NCBI GenBank assembly: GCA_002495025.1
Contig: DADP01000035.1
Coordinates: 20,239 to 56,858 of the forward strand
Reading direction: 5' to 3'
Source of the DNA: Desulfurococcaceae archaeon UBA285
Lineage (GTDB): Archaea > Thermoproteota > Thermoprotei_A > Sulfolobales > Desulfurococcaceae
DNA: 36,620 nt
The notes beneath the pieces are model-generated. The model was not told the DNA's origin. It made no database searches and saw only the letters and a program-made list of their open reading frames with translations. Positions 32,739 to 36,620 of this stretch are shown here, piece by piece (the first letter of the stretch is position 1; each line of letters opens with the position of its first letter). The position numbers and the translations under genes are program-made.

Positions 32739-33932
32739 ATGAAAAGACACGTAGGAGCTATAAGTAAAACCACTGTAATACTGGTTTTATCCCTCGTGGT
32801 AGTAGCTATACTCGGCGTATTATTCTACAACTTTGTAAATCCATCTCCACAGTCAACAGCTACAACACCCACTACTCCACTTTCAACTCCAACAACTACT
32901 ACATCCACTACTACGACTACGACGCCTAGACCCCAGGTAATTCTCTCGGGTGCAGGTGCATCTTTTCTAGCGCCCCAGATGTTTGAGTGGGCTAGGTTAT
33001 TCAAAGATGTAAGTGGTATCAAGGTTGAATATCAGAGTGTGGGTAGTGGTGCTGGTAGAGATATGTTCTTTAATAAAGTAGTCCACTTCGCTGGGAGCGA
33101 CCCGCCCCTCTCCAAGGAGCTCTACAATAAGTACAAGGGCGAGGTAATGCAGATCCCGGTTGTTGTAGGTGCCGTGGCAATAGTATACAATATACCCGAT
33201 CTACCAAGAGAAGCCACGTTGTGTCTAAGTGGCGAGGTATTAGCATTGATCTACAAGGGAGAAATCAAGTATTGGAATGACGATAGAATAATAGCTATTA
33301 ACCCAGAGCTCAAAAACGTTCTCCCAAGAGAAGAGATCATTGCAGTCCACAGATCTGATTCAAGCGGTACAACTTCAGTATTCACTACATATCTCAATAA
33401 AGTAGCCCCTAGTATGTGGAGTAGAGAACTAGTGGGATTCACGGTTGACTGGCCCGTCGACAGGGTTGGTAGAGGTGTGGGTGGAAAAGGCAATGAAGGA
33501 GTAACTCAGGTTGTAAAGACTACTCCGTACTCTATTGGATATGTTGAACTAAGCTATGCTGTAACTCAAAACCTACCTATCGCCGCCATTAGAAACTCGG
33601 AGGGAGTGTGTGTTAAACCCACAGTAGAAACTGTTCAAAGCACACTTGTCAATACAGCTAGACAACTCCCTCAATCACCACTAGATGATTGGAGTGACGT
33701 ATTATACACTATGTTAAACGCTGAGGGCAGGAATTCATATCCCATAATAAGCTTCTCATATATATTCGTATATAGAAAGTATCCAGACGCACAAGTAGTC
33801 CAGGCATTGAAGGAGTTTATAAAGTGGATATTAACCGATGGCCAGAAACACATGGTTCCAGGCTATCTACCACTACCACGCGAAGTCGCCGAGATAGGTT
33901 TGAAGGCAGTCGAGTTACTTGAAGTCGGCTAG
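32739..33932 (+). CDS. pstS: Phosphate ABC transporter substrate-binding protein
   Basis: Lipid-side phosphate receptor of the Pst system. 397 residues: an N-terminal membrane helix (about 11-31) acting as anchor, a Thr/Pro/Ser linker (about 36-66, likely glycosylated as in other archaeal binding proteins), then the PBP fold with GAGASFLAP (71-79), VGSGAGRDMF, FAGSDPPLS, HRSDSSGTT and GKGNEGV for phosphate binding. No lipobox cysteine is seen. It starts the operon pstS-pstC-pstA-pstB-phoU-like, with pstC ten bases downstream. Confidence 0.94.
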   Translation: MKRHVGAISKTTVILVLSLVVVAILGVLFYNFVNPSPQSTATTPTTPLSTPTTTTSTTTTTTPRPQVILSGAGASFLAPQMFEWARLFKDVSGIKVEYQSVGSGAGRDMFFNKVVHFAGSDPPLSKELYNKYKGEVMQIPVVVGAVAIVYNIPDLPREATLCLSGEVLALIYKGEIKYWNDDRIIAINPELKNVLPREEIIAVHRSDSSGTTSVFTTYLNKVAPSMWSRELVGFTVDWPVDRVGRGVGGKGNEGVTQVVKTTPYSIGYVELSYAVTQNLPIAAIRNSEGVCVKPTVETVQSTLVNTARQLPQSPLDDWSDVLYTMLNAEGRNSYPIISFSYIFVYRKYPDAQVVQALKEFIKWILTDGQKHMVPGYLPLPREVAEIGLKAVELLEVG

Positions 33933-33942
33933 GTGAGTAAAT

Positions 33943-34872
33943 ATGTTTTTCTCCAAGTCAGATAAATACCTTTTTTACTTGACTCTTCCCTTAATGGGAG
34001 GCGTGCTAGGCCTCCTAGTAGTCCTCTTTTCTATGATTTTAACTCAATCGTGGCCTTCACTCCAGCGCTTTGGTTTATCACTCTTTACAGATAGTGTTTG
34101 GAGGCCCTCGGATGATCCCCAGAGAGAGTTGTATGGCCTCTTTACCCCGATAATGGGTTCTTTGTATGTTTCAATACTTTCAACCCTGATCTCAGTGCCC
34201 ATTTCGATTTGTTTACTCTTTACAATTATCGAGATACTACCTAGGTATCTAGGCACACCGCTTAGATTTATCGTTGAAATAATGGGTGGACTTCCAACAG
34301 TGATTTATGGATTGTGGGGTTCAACTACACTCGCTCCTATTTTAAGAGATCACGTTATGAAGCCGCTATATAGCTATCTAGGTTTTATTCCATTGTTTTC
34401 TTGTAAACCCCTCACCGGGCACTCTATACTAACTGCTAGTATAACACTAGCTATTGCTACAACTCCATATATGACAGCGCTCCTCATAGAGGGGTATTAT
34501 TTAATACCTAGTAAGTATAAAGAGGGTGCTTATAGCCTGGGAGCCACTGACTACGAAGCCTTTAAACTAATGATTGGTATATTAAAGCCATATGTAGTTG
34601 CAGCTTCTCTCCTGGGTTTCAGTAGGATTCTAGGTGAGACAACTATTGTTGCATTAACGGTAGGTAATTCTATGAGGCTTAGTCTATGTCTTTTCAATCC
34701 AACCTACACAATACCCTCGCTCATAGTAAGCCAGTTTGAAAGTGCTAGGCTCTACGAGTACGCCTTGTCGGCTTTGTATGCTGGGGCCTTGATACTATTG
34801 ATTACTGGTTTAATAGCTGCTTACATTGGGATTAGACTAGTCTACTGGTGGAGGGAGAGGATATATGTATAG
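33943..34872 (+). CDS. pstC: Phosphate ABC transporter permease PstC
   Basis: Membrane channel subunit, 309 residues with six hydrophobic segments. The Pst-specific MGGLPTVIYGLWG stretch and the EAA-type loop YKEGAYSLGATDYEAFKLMI (split across about 186-205), which contacts PstB, are present; FSRILGETTIVALTVGN follows. ATG at 33943 has GGTGA six bases upstream. The 3' end overlaps pstA by eight bases. Confidence 0.93.
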   Translation: MFFSKSDKYLFYLTLPLMGGVLGLLVVLFSMILTQSWPSLQRFGLSLFTDSVWRPSDDPQRELYGLFTPIMGSLYVSILSTLISVPISICLLFTIIEILPRYLGTPLRFIVEIMGGLPTVIYGLWGSTTLAPILRDHVMKPLYSYLGFIPLFSCKPLTGHSILTASITLAIATTPYMTALLIEGYYLIPSKYKEGAYSLGATDYEAFKLMIGILKPYVVAASLLGFSRILGETTIVALTVGNSMRLSLCLFNPTYTIPSLIVSQFESARLYEYALSALYAGALILLITGLIAAYIGIRLVYWWRERIYV

Positions 34873-35719
34873 ATCTCTTCCTACGAGGAAAATCAAGAAC
34901 TATGTTGCAATATCCATAATGACTATAATATCCATTCTCTACGCGATTCCCTTGTTTTCAATAATATATACAGCGATTGAAAAAGGCGGCCCTGTATTAT
35001 TAGAAGCTGGATTTAACTTCCTCGTTGATCTACCACCAACACCTCTCAGTACACGTGTCGGGGGCATAGGGCCCGCACTAGTAGGGTCTCTTCTAGCATC
35101 AACACTGGCAATAGCGATATCAGCCCCTATAGCGTTTCTAATGGCTTTTTACGTCGTTGAGTTTCCCAAACACCCATTTAGCAAGATGTGTGAGGTTGTA
35201 GTGAGAGCGTTTTCTGGAGTACCATCGATAGTTGTTTCTATGTTTATATATACTACGATAGTTATAGGTATGGGAAGACAGTCGCTCCTTGCAGGTGCTC
35301 TTTCTCTTGCAATTGTGACTCTACCATACGCCTATGTCTACTTTACCTCGGCGTTTAAGTCTATACCTAGCAGTCTGAGAGAGGCTGCTATGTCTCTTGG
35401 AATGAATAGAGTAAAAGCATTAATACACGTATATATCGGTGTTTCGAGGAGGAGTTTGACTACTGGGCTTTTAATGTCTTATATAAGGGCATTTGGAGAT
35501 ACTGCCCCACTATTGTTTACAATGGGCTTTTTAATAAACGACGTCTACGCTGGACTACTACAACAGAGCAATGCTATACCGTTAATGATATTCGTGTATG
35601 CTTTATCACCCTACGAGAACTTTCACAGAGTGGCGTGGGGTGCTACACTCGTCCTCTTAATGATATACCTAGTCTCGTTTACAGTATCCAGGATTCTCGT
35701 GAGAGGTGTTAAACTATGA
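34865..35719 (+). CDS. pstA: Phosphate ABC transporter permease PstA
   Basis: Second channel subunit, 284 residues, six hydrophobic segments. It has GGIGPALVGSLLAS, AFSGVPSIVVSMF and the cytoplasmic loop LREAAMSLGMNRVKALIHVY that docks on PstB, then YIRAFGDTAPLLFTMGF. The ATG at 34865 overlaps the end of pstC, and the TGA overlaps the pstB ATG (ATGA), indicating coupled translation. Confidence 0.93.
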   Translation: MYRSLPTRKIKNYVAISIMTIISILYAIPLFSIIYTAIEKGGPVLLEAGFNFLVDLPPTPLSTRVGGIGPALVGSLLASTLAIAISAPIAFLMAFYVVEFPKHPFSKMCEVVVRAFSGVPSIVVSMFIYTTIVIGMGRQSLLAGALSLAIVTLPYAYVYFTSAFKSIPSSLREAAMSLGMNRVKALIHVYIGVSRRSLTTGLLMSYIRAFGDTAPLLFTMGFLINDVYAGLLQQSNAIPLMIFVYALSPYENFHRVAWGATLVLLMIYLVSFTVSRILVRGVKL

Positions 35720-36471
35720 GTGTCTATGCAGTAGAAGTAGAAAACCTCTACTTAAAGATTAAAGGCGTTGAAATACTGCGCGGGGTATCTCTACAAGTGA
35801 GACGTAATAGTATATTTGTTTTAATGGGTCCCAGCGGATCGGGAAAATCCACTTTTCTAAGAGTACTCAATAGACTAATAGACTATATAGACGGAGTTGA
35901 ATTAAAGGGCTCGGTTAGAGTCCTAGGAAGAGACGTCTATGACACTGATCCATACGAGCTTAGAAGGAGAGTCGTAATGGTGTCTCAAGAGCCAAATCCA
36001 TTCCCCCATCTAACTATATACGACAACGTTGCACTACCAGCTAGACTAAACAAAGTTGTTAGAAACAAACGCGAACTAGATGAATTGGTTAAATGGGCCC
36101 TAGAAAAAGTAATGCTCTGGGATGAAGTCAAAGACAGACTCAAGAGCTATCCCCACGCATTGAGTGGTGGCCAGAGACAGAGGCTTTGTCTAGCTAGAGC
36201 TTTAGCGGCTAAACCCGAAATACTACTACTCGACGAGCCAACAGCCAACATAGACCCCGTTAACACAGTGAAAATAGAAGAGTCGTTAAAGAGCCTGAAA
36301 GACGAGGTTACAATTATCATGGTTACACACATGCCACATCAAGCAGCCAGAGTAGCAGACTACGTAGCACTCCTCCACAGTGGCGTCATAGTTGAAGATG
36401 GGCCAGCAGTAGATGTTTTTATGAATCCCAAGAGCGAGGTGACTAGTAGGTTCTTAAGGGGTGCACTCTAA
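35716..36471 (+). CDS. pstB: Phosphate ABC transporter ATP-binding protein
   Basis: ATPase that powers phosphate import. 251 residues, the standard PstB length: Walker A GPSGSGKS (38-45), VSQEPNPFPHLTIYDN (the PstB-type Q loop), signature LSGGQRQR (149-156), Walker B ILLLDEPTANID (169-180) and the H-loop VTHMPHQAARVAD. PstB proteins usually read DEPTSALDP; here it is DEPTANIDP. The stop overlaps the next ATG as TAATG. Confidence 0.95.
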   Translation: MSVYAVEVENLYLKIKGVEILRGVSLQVRRNSIFVLMGPSGSGKSTFLRVLNRLIDYIDGVELKGSVRVLGRDVYDTDPYELRRRVVMVSQEPNPFPHLTIYDNVALPARLNKVVRNKRELDELVKWALEKVMLWDEVKDRLKSYPHALSGGQRQRLCLARALAAKPEILLLDEPTANIDPVNTVKIEESLKSLKDEVTIIMVTHMPHQAARVADYVALLHSGVIVEDGPAVDVFMNPKSEVTSRFLRGAL

Positions 36472-36620
36472 TGATAGATGATAGAATACATAGTCTCATA
36501 GGACTCGAAGAGAGAGTAAGAAAAATCCACGAGATAACACTGGAAATGCTTAGGAAAACACATAGACTAACTAATCCAGGGAGTAGTAATATACGTGAAG
36601 AGCTAATCAGAGAGTTGGAA
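36471..36620 (+). CDS. PhoU-like phosphate uptake regulator, 3'-truncated by the window edge
   Basis: An open frame of 50 codons begins with ATG overlapping the pstB stop and runs to the last base. The encoded stretch is a charged amphipathic helix region (HSLIGLEERVRKIHEITLEM and more), consistent with the all-helical PhoU fold. The call rests mainly on position at the end of a pst operon, since only the first helices are visible. Confidence 0.55.
   Translation, partial: MIDDRIHSLIGLEERVRKIHEITLEMLRKTHRLTNPGSSNIREELIRELE

Noticed and set aside
1..36620. CRISPR arrays, tRNA or rRNA genes, insertion sequences, integrase or attachment sites
   Set aside because: No spaced identical repeats, no TTC-arm consensus, no transposase or integrase motifs and no flanking inverted/direct repeats were found by eye on either strand.

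Overview
This 36.6 kb window is chromosomal DNA of a hyperthermophilic archaeon, most likely a Thermoproteota (crenarchaeal) member of a Desulfurococcales-like lineage. The reasons are the mre11-nurA-herA-rad50 repair cluster, archaeal TATA boxes (TTTAWA type) placed about 23 nt before predicted transcript ends, frequent GTG and TTG starts, GGTGA-type ribosome binding sites, AGA/AGG/ATA-rich codon use, a tungsten aldehyde oxidoreductase family gene, a stomatin/NfeD pair and a C/D box sRNA. The order-level placement is an inference; no rRNA gene is present. No mobile element, CRISPR array, tRNA or rRNA gene was seen. The region is gene dense, with no gene-free stretch above about 200 bases.

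Layout. 1-2396 (+): 3' part of ileS and a cytidine deaminase. 2407-9480 (-): DNA end-resection cluster mre11-nurA-herA-rad50. 9546-9613 (-): previously uncalled double-guide C/D box sRNA whose two guides fit two sites around helix 27 of 16S rRNA. 9669-12447 (-): MscS-like channel, membrane-anchored CPHC thioredoxin-like protein, MATE exporter. 12589-13583 (+): small membrane protein and an AIM24-family gene whose reading frame is broken by one base exactly at a U UUA AAA slippery heptamer. 13639-16231 (-): operon for a four-cluster ferredoxin subunit, an AOR-family oxidoreductase and a MoaD/ThiS-like small protein ending in GG. 16336-16818 (-): membrane protein with an internal duplication. 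17010-19126 (+): slipin and NfeD protease. 19128-20696 (-): spermidine synthase and deoC.

20768-28188 holds a complete glycine cleavage system with serine hydroxymethyltransferase: glyA-gcvH and gcvT on the minus strand, and gcvPA-gcvPB-lpdA on the plus strand. gcvT and gcvPA diverge from a very compact promoter in which two identical TATA boxes face away from each other. Together these genes interconvert glycine, serine, one-carbon units and NADH.

28240-32556 carries an unrecognised protein, an HtrA-type protease without an obvious signal peptide, an AEC-family transporter diverging from an M42 aminopeptidase around a 24-bp palindrome, and a DUF488 protein. 32739 to the end is the phosphate uptake operon pstS-pstC-pstA-pstB followed by the start of a PhoU-like gene that runs off the window; its upstream region has five TATATAG-like repeats.

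Many starts were re-chosen from ribosome binding sites or TATA spacing, and this is stated in the entries. Function calls come from motifs read by eye; no database search was run.
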